The notes beneath the pieces are model-generated. The model worked only from the letters and a program-made list of their open reading frames with translations, made no database searches and was not told where the DNA came from. Below are positions 45,505-57,809 of a stretch of DNA of 64,000 nt, piece by piece. The stretch lies in contig NC_044981.1 of the NCBI RefSeq assembly GCF_008728515.1, positions 109,979,702 to 110,043,701 of the forward strand, read 5' to 3'. The DNA is from Papio anubis. Its lineage: Eukaryota; Chordata; Mammalia; Primates; Cercopithecidae. Positions within the stretch are counted from its first letter, which is position 1. Each line of letters starts with the position of its first letter. A program made the position numbers and the translations under genes.

Positions 45505-47131
45505 GTATAAAAGTTGACATCCTTTTTCTTCTTCCCCAAAATGTACTCAAGTGCCTGTAGGCAGACCTAAGTTATCTTATTTCTCAAATCTTATCTGAGC
45601 CAATCTTCTCCTCGTCCCTAACAGAATTCGGCTGATTGAGTCAGAAGGAAATAGATAACATGATAAGTATGTTGAGAAAGAAGTTGGGGCTACAGAATTT
45701 CCAGATCCCTTTCTCTCTCTTTTTAGCCTATTGACAATTCTTTGGAGTTCATTCTAAAGTAAACCTAGTTTTAATTTTTATAACAATAAGAGTATAATAA
45801 TTATATCTATGTTATATGACTATTGTGGAGGAGTTTTAAAAAGAAGAAGAAATGGTTTGTGTTTTTTAGTACCTTATTGTCTGTATTTAGAGATAGGATA
45901 TATTCAAACTAAAATAATAGATATTACAGGTTTTATAAGTTTTACTGACTGAAAATGTATGAGCTCAGGAAGGAGAAGGCTGTGGTGAAGTAGAATTAAG
46001 AAATGATTTGCAGAAGAATAGGCTCAAGTTAGGTTTTGGCCAAGCTTGTCAAGCGGCTAATCTGAGTAAAGCACTATGTTAAGTATTATGAAAAGAAATC
46101 TTTTTTTTTTTCCGAGATGGATTCTTGCTCTGTCACCCAGGCTGGAGTGCAATAACACGATTTCAGTTCACTGCAACCTCCTCTTTCTGAGTTCAAGTGA
46201 TTCTCCTGCCTCAGTCTCCCAAATAACCGGGATTACAGTTGTATGCCAGCATGCCCAGCTAATTTTTGTATTTTTAGTAGGGATGATGTTTCACCGTGTA
46301 AGCCAGGCTGGTCTCAAACTCCTGACCTCAGGTGATCCACCCGCCTCAGTCTCCCAAAGTGCTGGTTACAGGCATGAGCCACTGTACTCGGCCAAAAGAA
46401 ATCATTTTAAAAACTAATGAGAACCATGAGAATTTTGTGACTAATGGGGAATTAAAATAATGTTGATAATTCATTAGATTAGAAGTTACGATAGAAAGAT
46501 TGTTATAGTAAAGGAAGCTGGTTTTGCAGGAGGTGTGGAGAATCCAAATGTAGAATTGTCTTCTTTTAAGCTTGAGATGTAGCAAACTCCACAAAGAAAT
46601 ATCTGAGTAACAGTTGAGATGCCACTCTAGAGCTCTGGGGAGAGGCAGGGCCAGCCCTGGACTCTGGAATTCTTTTGCTTTGTTGAAGCCCTGCCCAAGC
46701 ATAGATTTTCCAAGAAAGAGATGCAGACCAAGAAAAGAAAGGACCTGAGGATTTTGTATGCAGGGTGGATCAGGGGAGGGGCTGGAGGCAGCTAACCAGG
46801 TAGAGGATCTCACATGAACCCTGGGAGACAGTGGAACCTGGACCATGTTGGTACAGTGAGAATGGGGAGAGACTGAGAACAAGACCTTGGTGAGAACGTC
46901 CTCGGTTCCAGCTCAGCCTTGTTTACACTATGTCCTCAGTGGTTCCAGTGGCTGGCTGACACCATCCTCAATGAGGAGCCTTGGTTGTATCCAATTGTAT
47001 GCATCATTTTTACTCCAGCCTTGTTAAGCTTTTTCCCTTTGGACTCTGTTTTTCTTCTCCTGCTCTACTATTTCAGCTCACAATTGTAATGCATAGTCCC
47101 ATGCACCTATTACCTTTATTTCCCAAAACAG
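45505..47131 (+). other. SYNE1: Intron 20
   Basis: 1.6 kb with one minus-strand Alu (46103-46394). 46500-46950 is purine-rich and unassigned. Confidence 0.8.
46103..46394 (-). mobile_element. Alu (AluS-like)
   Basis: T run, gagatggattcttgctctgt, to gagccactgtactcggcc, flanked by aaaagaaatc repeats. It is opposite in orientation to the next Alu at 49033, with exons 21 and 22 between. Confidence 0.92.
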
Positions 47132-47337
47132 AACATTTTGGACTCAGTCAGTGATGGGCAGAGCAAACTTGATGCGGTGACTCAAGAAGGACAAACTTTG
47201 TACGCACATTTGTCTAAACAAATTGTCAGTAGCATTCAGGAACAAATTACAAAGGCCAATGAAGAGTTTCAAGCATTTCTGAAACAGTGCCTTAAAGATA
47301 AGCAGGCTCTTCAAGACTGTGCTTCAGAACTTGGAAG
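47132..47337 (+). CDS. SYNE1: SYNE1 local exon 21 (spectrin-repeat rod)
   Basis: 206 bp (local residues 1228 to 1296, Ser codon split AG/C). The acceptor is tcccaaaacag|AAC and the donor AAG|gtaggt. The peptide NILDSVSDGQSKLDAVTQE runs through LSKQIVSSIQEQITKANEEF to LQDCASELG, a full helix pair of a repeat. Confidence 0.95.
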
Positions 47338-48451
47338 GTAGGTTACGTTAACAAACATAGATTTCATCATACACCAAGTGTGTTTTTAAAGGCTTAGAGA
47401 AAAGAGTCCTGTGAATAAACAAATAACGTTTGACACTGTGAGTTTAAATTATAATAAGCTTTGATCATAAACACAGGTTGATACTAGGGCAATAATCAAT
47501 TTTTCAGACTCTGAAGTTGTGACTTGGCTTTTTTTAATATAGAGAAAACAAACTATATTTACTAGTAATTGAAAATTATATAAATGCATATAATTTTTGT
47601 TTATTTGGTTCACCGATGTATAAAGCTCTGACACCTCAATTTTTAGATTATACAAGGCTTTTCCTTGTATGCACTTCATTTGGGACAGAGTCATAGCAGA
47701 AAACAACGATTGAATTCTGTGAATCTAGAGACCAATAAGGAATATATGTCATTATGGTGAATACACAATTAGAAAGGGAGAAAAAGCCACTTATGACTAG
47801 GGTGAGAAAAGATGTCAGTAGAATGTAATTGCCTCTCTGATGCAGAATAATTTGCCTGACTCTTGTCCAGCTTTCTTGGAGAGCATACATTGTTTCCAAA
47901 ACTTAGAGCTCTTGAGCTATATTTGAAAATCCCTTAAGAAACAAAGACACAAAGGCCACTTTCCCTTGTCTTCCCAGGGCTTCCATTGCCCTACTTATTC
48001 ACTGGCCCCAACTCAAGGGTCTTTGTAGTAAGTCACGAAATTAAGTGCACATTGACATGGGACTGTAATCTTGTTGAAAATTACCAGCTGTGAAACCAAT
48101 TCATATCCATTGGCCCCATTTCAGGGGTCTTCGTAGTAAGACATAAAATTAAGTGCTCATTGACATGGGAATGTAATCTTGTTGGCAATTACCAGCTATG
48201 AAATCAATTCTGCTAGGTGAGATGATTCTTTTCCTGCTTGGATCTCGAAAGAAATTGTCATGACTGTCACTTTGTTATTAAAATAAGTGATAATTTGGGT
48301 GGGTTAGTTGTTAAGTTTTGTTCTGTTTTAGTAACTTGAACATTCCTGAAATATTAATTGCCATTTAAAAGACATTGTGACCCCAGCTATTAAAACTAAT
48401 TTATCATAACAAACATGTAAGAATTTCTCTAAGGCATTTTCTTTTCCTTAG
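47338..48451 (+). other. SYNE1: Intron 21
   Basis: 1.1 kb, containing an old direct duplication (48003-48210) and otherwise nothing recognised. Confidence 0.8.
48003..48210. repeat. Direct repeat, 2 x 100 bp, period 108
   Basis: tggccccaactcaagggtct... (48003-48102) recurs as tggccccatttcaggggtct... (48111-48210). By eye there are 13 mismatches over 100 bases and no gaps, so it is an old local duplication. Confidence 0.93.
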
Positions 48452-48607
48452 CTTTGAAGATCAGCACAGAAAACTGAACTTATGGATCCATGAAATGGAA
48501 GAAAGGTTCAATACAGAAAACTTGGGAGAGAGTAAACAGCACATTCCTGAGAAGAAAAATGAAGTTCATAAAGTTGAAATGTTTTTGGGAGAACTGCTGG
48601 CTGCGAG
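48452..48607 (+). CDS. SYNE1: SYNE1 local exon 22 (spectrin-repeat rod)
   Basis: 156 bp (local residues 1296-1348), phase 2-2, frame-neutral. The acceptor is ttttccttag|C and the donor GAG|gtatgg. The peptide FEDQHRKLNLWIHEMEERF runs through ESKQHIPEKKNEVHKVE to MFLGELLAA. The LNLWIHEMEERF segment is a clear first helix of a spectrin repeat. Confidence 0.95.
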
Positions 48608-49032
48608 GTATGGTCCAGAAATGGAGCAGGTCCTTTAACTCTTACCATGTTTTAGACTAGTTGGTTGGTTGTTTGGTTTGGTTTTGATTGGTTGGTTAGT
48701 TGGTTTGTTGATGGTGGTTTGTGCCTGTCCTTGAATGTCTGGAATACAAAGGCCATGCTGCACTCTTTGCAGCAGTGCAATATTCTGGTTAGAGTACAGG
48801 ATGGAAGTAAGAAGCTCATCTGCATTCCAGATCCAACTCCTGTTTGTTCAATGAATTGGGCAGGTCACTTATCTCCTGTCACTCTTAATTTTAGCCTTTA
48901 AACATTGCGTTAATAATACTGTGCTTTCCTCTCTGGGGTTATTTTGAGGATCAGTTAACATAATGTGAAGCTGATATGAAGGAAAGAAAACCACAAATTC
49001 ACACTGACTGTAAAGATAAAAAAATGAGTGCT

Positions 49033-49370
49033 GGCAGGGCGCGGTGGCTCATGCCTGTAATCCCAGCACTTTGGGAGGCCAAGGTGGAAAGATCACCTGA
49101 GGTCAGAAGTTCGAGACCAGGCTGGCCACATGGTGAAACGCTGTCTCTACTAAAAATACAAAAATTAGCCAGGCGTGGTTGCGGGCACCTGTAATTCCAG
49201 CTACTCAGGAGGCTGAGGCAGGAGAATTGCTTGAATCTGGGAGGCAAAGATTGCAGTGAGCCAAGGTCGTGCCACTGCACTCCAGCAGTAGTGACAGAGT
49301 GAGACTCTATCTCAAAACAAAACAAAACAAAACAAAACAAAGAAAAGAAAAGAAAAGAAAAGAAAAAAAC
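49033..49370 (+). mobile_element. Alu (AluS-like) with AAAAC/AAAAG tail
   Basis: ggcagggcgcggtggctcat to a tail of (AAAAC)n then (AAAAG)n microsatellite. Flanks aaaaatgagtgctg and aaaaacgagtactg look like an eroded target duplication. Confidence 0.92.
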
Positions 49371-49814
49371 GAGTACTGTATATGTCAATTTTCATATGTT
49401 ATTCACACATTTCAGCTTCCAGTTTCATTTCCCACCCACCCATCCGTTAATCTTAATAAACTGAAAGGTTTGGTCAAGTCTGACTTTCTTTGTGGTCCCT
49501 GTTCCCAACTACAGTATTTATCTCTTCATTGCTTCCCACTGAGAAAATATTTCTGGCTCCTTTCCCAGGCAAAGTTCCCCGATCTGTGCTTTTGACCCTA
49601 CCACACTGAGGGCTTTGCTCCCACATTTGTGCTCCACCTCTGGCATTTTCAGTTGCTTGCTGTCCTTTGGAAGATAGGGCACTTTCCACAGGGAAGTGCA
49701 GCTTGGCTTCAGCTCGTTGGGCTCCTTAACTGTCCTCTTAAAGAGCCAGTGCATTTATGTGAGAAGCAGAAGAGGATAGCACCCACTCTACTTTATCAAA
49801 TAAGTCAGAAACAA

Positions 49815-50325
49815 GAATATTATAAATCATTCTACTATAAAGACACATGCAAGTGTATGTTTATTGCAGCACTGTTCACAATAGCAAAGACTTGGAACCA
49901 CCCCAAATGCCCATCATTGATAGACTGGATAAAGAAAATGTGGCACATATACACCATACAATACTATGCAGCCTTAAAAAAGGATGAGTTCATGTCCTTT
50001 GCAGGGACATGGATGAAGCTGGAAACCGTCATTCTCAGCAAACTAACAGAGGAACAGAAAACCAAACACTGTGTGTTCTCACTCATAAGTAGGAGTTAAA
50101 CAATGAGAACACATGGACACAGGGAGGGGAACATCACACACCGGGACCTGTCAGGGGGTGGGGGGCTAGGAGAAGGATAGCATTAGGAGAAATACCCTAA
50201 TGTAGATGACAGGTTGAAGGCTGCAGCAAACCATCATGGCACTTGTATACCTATGTAACAAACCTGCACATTCTGCACATGTATCCCAGAACTTAAAGCA
50301 TAATAATAATAATAATAATAAAAAG
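49815..50325 (+). mobile_element. L1 3' end (primate L1P type), 5' truncated
   Basis: Carries the C-terminal end of ORF2 (gcctatcat-type ...ATGCCCATCATTGATAGACT..., ending before about 50097) and the 3' untranslated region (gggacctgtcagggggtggg, acctgcacattctgcacatg), finishing with (TAA)n. It looks younger than the other L1 pieces here. Only the last part of ORF2 is present, so it cannot mobilise. Confidence 0.88.
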
Positions 50326-51443
50326 AAATTCCAGAATTCAAATCATAGTCATTCTCTGTTTCCACTGAGTCCTCTTTTTAGTCAAACATGCCCGGTAGTC
50401 CTTGTCTTGAAAAACAAACATACAAACAAATGCACAAAAGAACCCATGCTGATGACAACTTGTTGGTGTGCTAGTTTGATGACTACTATAAATTGTCCCT
50501 GAAAGACATTGGAACATCTCGAAGAGCCCTTACTATAGTGTAAGCTCTTCATTTACTCTATGCACCCCAATTTCCAGCTATGAGTTTCTCAAAATCAGGG
50601 ACTTAAGATCTATATCATTTCTATTCATTATCTAGTATGGTGACAGAAAAATACAAAATGTTCACTGAATTAACAGAATAATAGCATCATTGCAGCCATA
50701 TAACTTTCTGAAAACTACGTTGCACTTAAATTTTGCTTTTTAAGTGTTGACTCGTGTCTAGATACAATAGAACACACCCAGCCCTACTTCCTTTCTTCCA
50801 GATGTTTTAAATGGCTTTCCATCTTCTCAGCTTTTATTTCTTCTCTACAGACTGCTCATTACCTTCCTCTGTATCTGCTTCTCCTGCCATCATTACACCA
50901 AAACTGCATTAGAGAAAGTGGCCCAAATATACTTCATCACCAAATTCAAGGTCTTTTATGTTCCTCTTTGTTTTTCTAATAATTGCAACTTTTTTTGGCA
51001 TTGATAAGCATGCAATCCTTCTTGCAGTTTCACTCTCTGATATTCCAGGACCAGATGCTAAGAGACCTTAGGTGTGCTTGTTTCTGGGTTCTTTCCCTCC
51101 AGCCTGGCCACTTCTGCAGACAATCCTAACACACTTTCTGGTCACTCGGGTTCTCCACTGGGCCACCTGACTTCTTTCACTGGCTTGCTGCTTGCTCCTC
51201 CCAGTCTTCTAGATTTCTTTTCACCATAATATTTCACTACTTGAAATATTTTAAGGAAATACCCTGTATAAAAGTACTTCAGTTTAAGACTCGTTGAATT
51301 TTTATGATGCATTAGCAATTTATCTAATAATAAGAAAGGAACTCTCTTTTCCTGAATTATTATTTAACTCACATCTTTGCTTAAGCTACCTTCTTGTCTC
51401 ACCAAACAGATAACAGGTATAATAAATGCCTTTTAGAGTAGGT

Positions 51444-51502
51444 GTTATTTTATTTTATTTTATAAGTTCCAGGGTACATGTGCAGGATGTGCAAATTTGT
51501 TA
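51444..51502 (-). mobile_element. L1 3'-end fragment, short
   Basis: (TTTTA)n then ataagttccagggtacatgt and gcaggatgtgcaaatttgtt: the reversed extreme 3' end of an L1. Confidence 0.65.
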
Positions 51503-52581
51503 AAGAGTAAGTGTCTTGTTGTATAACTCTTTGCAGAACTCAGGGTGGCCCATAGGACATACTTGGATAGTAGCCATTCCAAAAAACTTTGAAACATTCC
51601 ATTTTCACAAGAGATTTGCTTTGTGTTGTTTTTCTAGTAGTCACAACAGTTTATGTTAAGACATCTCATGCTACTCTCTGGTATCCTGGGCTTCTTCCTG
51701 GGAAATGTGCAGATAAGAATTTCAGAACTCTGTAAAATGGGAATAAAACCAACTGTGCCACAAAGTGATTATGTTTTTCCCTTGATCTAATTAGCATGGC
51801 TCCAAATTAAGATGCGCTCAATACCCAAGATATAACAAGAAAACTTTTAAGCACTCCTACAACGACTTTTTGAAAGAACATTTTTTTTCCCACTTAGTCT
51901 CTGCACAATATTGTGTTAGGTCTTGGGAACATAAGATGAATATAATGGCCCTGGCGTTTAGAAAGTGAAAGCCTTTTGGATTGAGATAGTCAGTATACAT
52001 GGCGATAGAGCAAGACAAGGAGCAGAGGGCACAAGGAGGTCCCACATTCTCCACCCACCCTGAGTTGGGATGCTCCTGGGGATGTGATGCCTGCACCAAG
52101 CTTTGAACAGGCAACTAGGAATGCAACAGTGTTGAGCAGAAGGGTTTTCATAAAGGAGGAATCTCCATGTAGATACAAGACAGCAGCGGTTTTGAGAATT
52201 TCAGGGAGCTTTTTCATCATCTGACCATTAAATAGGAATGGAGAGATGCTACAGAGAAGCCTGGAGAGGCAGCTGAGCCCATTTTCTGAACTGAATTTCT
52301 GGAAATACGGTAAGTAATACGGTAGGCTCCACCACTGCTATTTGGATGCAGGCACAGCACAGACTGAATGGTATCCCCGAGTGGGTACTGTCAACATTAA
52401 GAGAGAACATAAGAGAATGAAATAGCCAGGTCAGTTCCCAGCGTCTTTATTTAAAAGGCATGTCAGCTATGAGCCTGTGTCTGGTTACTGCTCCAATATC
52501 AACAATCGTTTGTCGCTCCCCTGCACTCCAGAATGTCGGAATTAATTTTCTTTTCTTTTTTCTTTTTTGTCTTTTTTTCAG

Positions 52582-52873
52582 AGAGTCTCTTGATAAGCTT
52601 TCCCAGAGAGGGCAGCTTCTGAGTGAAGAAGGCCACGGTGCTGGGCAGGAGGGCCGCCTGTGTTCCCAGCTCCTCACAAGCCACCAGAACCTACTTAGAA
52701 TGACCAAAGAGAAACTGCGGAGCTGCCAGGTTGCCCTTCAGGAGCACGAAGCCCTGGAGGAAGCACTGCAGAGCATGTGGTCCTGGGTGAAGGCCATTCA
52801 GGACAGACTGGCCTGTGCAGAGAGCACTCTGGGGAGCAAAGACACCCTGGAGAAACGGCTGTCGCAAATACAG
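52582..52873 (+). CDS. SYNE1: SYNE1 local exon 23 (spectrin-repeat rod)
   Basis: 292 bp (local residues 1348-1445). The acceptor is a long pyrimidine tract ending ctttttttcag|A; the donor is CAG|gtacat. The peptide ESLDKLSQRGQLLSEEGHG runs through LTSHQNLLRMTKEKLRSCQ and LQSMWSWVKAIQDRLACAE to LEKRLSQIQ. GC-rich relative to its introns; almost one complete repeat. Confidence 0.96.
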
Positions 52874-53691
52874 GTACATGCGACACCAGCCAGACACTGA
52901 CAACTGCTGAATGTTAATTTGATTAGATTCACAAGTGCTTGTGTTGTGTCCTACTTGTTCTGTAAGCCTCTAAATGAGGATTGTGTGGGCAAAATGGAGA
53001 AATTGGGCAAAAAGGATATGGAGGTATCATTTTTCCCCCTCTGTAAGGAAACATTGTTGTTTTAATAGCTTTAAATAATTTTAAATTTGATTTAGTAAAT
53101 ATTCAGCAAGCGTTACTGGATATCTACTCTCCTCCAAGCACTCTGCAAGTTGCTGGGAATATAGAGATAAAAGTTAGGCCCCGTTTTCTAGGAGTTCACA
53201 GTCTAGGGGAAGACATCAATTCGTAAATTGTTACTTTCAATACAGTGCGTGTGTAGGGGCCATGATTGAAGCCATCAAGGGTATATTGAAAGCACAGAGG
53301 AGATCACCAACCCAGACTATAGCCAATGAAGGTGACCCTGAAAGAGATAAATTAGCCAGGCAATTAATGTAGGGGACTGCTGAGTTTTAGACAGGTGTGT
53401 CTTCATTTTCAAAAGAATTTATTGTGACTCTTTGAAACTGAAGTCAATAAAATTATACTTTCTAGGTTAGTGGCCCAAAGTTTTCTAAGAATTTATATTG
53501 GAATTAATCTTTGACTCCTAGACTCCTGGATACCAATTTTAAGTAAATATTATATTGCAATAAGGCCCAGAGTTTGTTGTTTTCATTTTGAGATAAGTAT
53601 TCCTACCTCAATTCTTATGGAAAACTACCTTTTTTAAAATAGAAGAAGTTTTTTACATGCCTCCTGATGTGTATTCTTTCTTCCTTCCCAG
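52874..53691 (+). other. SYNE1: Intron 23
   Basis: 818 bp; 53090-53310 looks like an ancient LINE/MIR-type relic (ttcagcaagcgttactggat, ctgggaatatagagataaaa, gagttcacagtctaggggaa). The rest is unassigned. Confidence 0.7.
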
Positions 53692-53864
53692 GATATTCTC
53701 CTGATGAAAGGGGAAGGGGAAGTTAAGTTGAATATGGCCATCGGCAAAGGGGAACAGGCCTTGAGAAGTAGCAACAAGGAAGGTCAGAGGGTGATTCAGA
53801 CTCAGCTAGAGACCCTTAAAGAAGTGTGGGCTGACATCATGAGCTCCTCCATCCATGCTCAAAG
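53692..53864 (+). CDS. SYNE1: SYNE1 local exon 24 (spectrin-repeat rod)
   Basis: 173 bp (local residues 1446 to 1503, Ser codon split AG/C). The acceptor is cttcccag|GAT and the donor AAG|gtacag. The peptide DILLMKGEGEVKLNMAIGK runs through QRVIQTQLETLKEVWADIM to SSSIHAQ. The KEVWADIM segment carries the repeat Trp. Confidence 0.95.
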
Positions 53865-54764
53865 GTACAGAACCTACTTTTAGTGTTTATTTGTCTAAGT
53901 CCAATGCAGTGACTTAGTAAAATGATGGAGCAGTGCTGAGGTCTCCTGGGGTGGAATTCCGAACCATGTTACTGTAGCTTGCTGTAGGCATGACTGTCTT
54001 TGTCTAAGTTGTGTTTTCCATAGGGCGATGACTGGTTTTTGCTTGTTAGCTTGCTTTGTTTCTGTGTTCCTGCTGCATTTATAAAATATTTAAATCTCCC
54101 CTATTATCTCTCATGGAATCTTACATGACATGGGCTCAGCAAAACATCTCCTCTCAAGCCATCAAAGCAAGAATATATGGTTCTTTCATAACTTGATACA
54201 TTTTAGCTTAAGGAACATATGGAAAATTAAGCTATTGGCAGCTGTTGAGCTTAATTGTAAATCTATTCTTCAACTAAAAGTCATACCACCCCCATTTACA
54301 TTACAGGAAATGGGTAGCATGGTTTTGATTGTCACAGAGATGAGGGAATATCCCCGGCATTTAGTGACCGAGGCACAGAGAGCTCATATCCTACTAAGTG
54401 TGGAACATTCTCACACAACCAACAGTCAATCCATCTGGAATACAGCCCAACTGTAGAGCCTCTGTCGAAAATCACCTGTACCAGACACTGACGAGGAAGT
54501 AGGGAAGCCCTTGATTGTTATACCAGGTGGTGTTTTTGCTGTTGTTGTAATTATAAGAGAGAGGTTTCTACCTACCTCCCTCTTCTCAAAATATCCATAA
54601 ATAATCTGGCTCATTTGTTGGACAAATGACCATCAGAATTACAGTAAAAAAGATCCATATTCTGATGGTTATATATCCTGTTAGATCATTGACAAACTGG
54701 GTGCCCAATGTGATCATAACAAAATAGATGAATAGAAGATTAAAGATCATACAGAGAAGGGAAT

Positions 54765-54960
54765 AACAGACACTGGTGACTCCTTGAGGGTGGAAGGTTG
54801 GAGGATGGAGAGGAGCAGCAAAAAATAACTGTCATGTACCAGGCTTAGTACATGGGCAATGAAATAATCTGTGCAGCAAACCCCCATGACACGAGTTTAC
54901 CTGTATAGCAACTCTGCACAGGTACCCTTGAACCTACCATAACATTTAAAAAATCTTTAA
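54765..54960 (+). mobile_element. Old L1 3'-end fragment
   Basis: ataacagacactggtgactc, taatctgtgcagcaaacccc, gcacaggtacccttgaacct follow the L1 3' untranslated region in plus orientation. Confidence 0.75.
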
Positions 54961-55565
54961 AGAAGATTCAAGTTTATTACAAAGCAAAACAAAAATAACA
55001 CTACAGTTATCCACGGCAATATAAACAAAAATTCCTGGTTACAACTAGCAACTTGGAGGTTTTGTTTTGTCGTCGTTGTTGTTTTCACTTTTTCCTTTAA
55101 TATGGAGCATAGGCAGTGACTCTCAAGGTCAGCAGGACTTTGCATCTTAGTAATAACTCACAATGGTCAGCAAAGAAAAAAAAATCAGATGCTATGGTTG
55201 TCTTAGTCTATATCATAGACTGCTGGAGCGTGAACTAAGCTTCCAGAGGCTTGGCTTAGGCCAGTGTCCTAAAAGTTCATAAGAATATGGGTAGATAGTT
55301 TCCAGATGTTAGAATAAGATGTTACATGCAGGAAGCAGACTCTGGTCCTTGACTCCACTGTTTCAGCAAGAAATTAAATTTGACAGTGACATATTGAGCA
55401 ATAGCAATGTTCAAATTATTCTGTTAAAATAATAAAATAAAACAGAAAGGTTTTTGCCCTCTAAAAGCTCAGACACTAGCATAGGATGTATTTTGGAATA
55501 CTCTGACTCAGACTATGTTACTAACCATTTTCAAAATGCACTGCGGGGCTGTAGAAGAATGCAGA

Positions 55566-55917
55566 GTCTTAGTGGCTCACACCTGTAATCCCAGCACTTT
55601 GGGAGGCTGAGGTAGGCAGATTGCTTAAGCCTAGGAGTTTGAAACTAGGTTGGGCAACAGGGCGAAAATATGTCTCTGCAAAATATGCAAAAATTATACG
55701 AAGTCACAGTCAAAATTCAAAAAAAGAAAAAAAGAATACAAAAATTAGCCAGGCGTGGTGGCACGCACTTGTAGTCCCAGCCACTCGGGAGGCTGAGGTG
55801 GGAGGATCACCTGATCTGGGGAGACAGAGGTTGCAATGAGCTATATGATTGCACCTCAGCACTCCAGCCTTGGTGACAGAGTAAGACCCTGTCAAAAAAA
55901 AAAAAAAAAAAAAAAGA
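55566..55917 (+). mobile_element. Alu (AluJ-like) with long middle linker
   Basis: tagtggctcacacctgtaat, an expanded A-rich middle (55680-55741), then agccaggcgtggtggcacgc and an A tail. Confidence 0.87.
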
Positions 55918-56253
55918 ACCGGGAGGGGGTGCTTTTTAGAAAATTATTTGAGGAACAGGTAGGACTTTAAAGCCTGAATGATGAGGTTCCAGTGGATCAA
56001 TGGATGCAAAGATGCAAAAGCAACAGTTTGAGCAAATGCTGGAAATTCATTTACCACAGAATGTTAATTTCAGGTTCATAGGCTTGTATGCAAGGGGGGC
56101 TGGGGAAATCACTGCAGATGAGTTTAGAATAGTTTGTAATGTTTAATAATGGAGGGATTTTTCCTAAATGCCAGTCTGGAGAGCCTTTGTGTGACTATAT
56201 TTCTTATAAATACTTGAGCATTCATTCACACATTCACCACAGAAGCACTGTAT

Positions 56254-56255
<2 letters not shown>

Positions 56256-56284
<29 letters not shown>
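56256..56284. repeat. TG microsatellite
   Basis: gtgtgtgt run with flanking tatg variants. Confidence 0.9.
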
Positions 56285-56296
<12 letters not shown>

Positions 56297-56787
56297 CCCT
56301 AAATGAAAATCAACCTAACGATATATCATTTACACAGGAAGGATACCTTGAATTTTGAATTCCAGTCAACAAGTAATCACCATCTGATTTTAATAAGATA
56401 AACTATTAATAATTCCAAGAAAATTAAGAACCGATCTATATGAAATAAAATTTCATTGATGTTCCCATGCTGATTTTTAACAACATAACATATAAATGTG
56501 TCTTGTTCATTTAGGACAGTTAGCATTTGGAAGACAAATTCCAGATGCATGTATGACCACAGCTGCTTATTTCATGTTTTAATATAGATTGACTTTGTTC
56601 AAAGGACCTGAGGTAAGGATCTTATGGATCAGAGAAGTAGTGTTTTTCCCTGACTCAAAAGCAATATGTTCATCACTTCCAGAAGCATTCAGTAGAACAA
56701 TTGGCATGGATGTCATGACTTTGCGATTGGTTTTCAGTAGAGATGTCAAAATAATTCATTTTTGTTAATATGTGACATTAATTCTAG

Positions 56788-57097
56788 CACTTTAGAGTCT
56801 GTGATTAGCCAATGGAATGACTATCTAGAGAGGAAAAACCAGCTGGAGCAGTGGATGGAATCAGTGGATCAAAAAGTAGAACATCCCTTACAACCGCAGC
56901 CAGGTCTGAAAGAGAAGTTTGCCCTGCTTGACCGCCTCCAGTCCATCCTGTCTGAGGCAGAGGATCACACGAGAGCCCTTCACCGTCTAATTGCGAAGTC
57001 CAGGGAGCTCTACGAGAAGACAGAGGATGAGTCTTTCAAGGACACAGCTCAAGAGGAGCTGAAAACACAGTTTAATGATATAATGACTGTTGCCAAG
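56788..57097 (+). CDS. SYNE1: SYNE1 local exon 25 (spectrin-repeat rod)
   Basis: 310 bp (local residues 1503-1606). The acceptor is taattctag|C and the donor AAG|gttagt. The peptide TLESVISQWNDYLERKNQL continues EQWMESVDQKVEHPLQPQPG and SEAEDHTRALHRLIAKSREL, ending FNDIMTVAK. Two Trp residues mark adjacent helices; the HPLQPQPG segment is a loop. The last 20 bases are present again in the downstream intron (57166-57185). Confidence 0.96.
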
Positions 57098-57165
57098 GTT
57101 AGTGCTTTATATTGAAAGTAGATGCTTTATAATACATTAACATAATATATTGATTTATATTAATA

Positions 57166-57185
57166 ATATAATGACTGTTGCCAAG
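57166..57185 (+). repeat. Copy of the last 20 bases of exon 25
   Basis: atataatgactgttgccaag occurs at 57078-57097, ending exactly at the exon 25 boundary, and again at 57166-57185, 88 bp downstream. The copy is followed by ttcagg rather than a donor GT. Confidence 0.93.
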
Positions 57186-57809
57186 TTCAGGTAAAGAAGA
57201 AACTGTGGATTAAATTGTTGGAGAATTGGCTGCTCTAACACTATTTATACATTCAGTAAATGGGTATGACATAAAGATCATTTCTTACTATGAATGCCTA
57301 TTCATTTTACTCTTTCTACAATCTTGGGATTATTCTTTATTCCTTATTTTTTTCTTTCTCCACTATTTTAGTTAATCTATCTACTTTGCACATCAAATGT
57401 CACTGTTAAAGTTGTTTTTGTTTTGCTACACTTATGTTTGTTATATTAAATGCAAGTCTATTTACCTTCAAGATTCAATCACGTATGAAATACTGTGTTC
57501 ATCTCTCCTCTTAGTAAAAATGGTTTCTATTTTCCAAAGTATAAACTCCTTTATATAATATCAAAAATATATTTCCAATTCTCTATATGAATCTTTCATT
57601 TCCTTCGTGATTATTCTTTGGCATATTTGTAAATATTATAGAAATTAGGGGAGAGAATTGTTGTTTGCTGCTTTTTCTTTTCTTTGGTTTGCCTTGTTGG
57701 GAACTAACTCTTGTCTTCTTGACACTACAATTATTAACAGATGTGCATGTTTATCTTCATTTTCATCTTGGTAATGATTAAGAGCTATGACTCAAGTCAA
57801 AAAGACGGA

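Larger units (their letters stand above)
48608..52581 (+). other. SYNE1: Intron 22
   Basis: 4.0 kb intron: ttggttgg-rich stretch (48660-48712), plus-strand Alu (49033-49370), an L1 3' end (49815-50325), a short reversed L1 3' fragment (51444-51502). 50340-51440 and 51510-52560 are unassigned. Confidence 0.8.
53865..56787 (+). other. SYNE1: Intron 24
   Basis: 2.9 kb intron with an old L1 3' end (54765-54960), a plus-strand Alu (55566-55917) and a TG repeat (56256-56284). The rest is unassigned. Confidence 0.8.

Noticed and set aside
46346..46882. 178-codon minus-strand open frame in intron 20
   Set aside because: It partly overlaps an Alu, resembles no family, and has no supporting gene signals.
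49629..50099. 156-codon plus-strand open frame
   Set aside because: Its second half is the C-terminal end of L1 ORF2 in a 5'-truncated L1; the first half is chance sequence.
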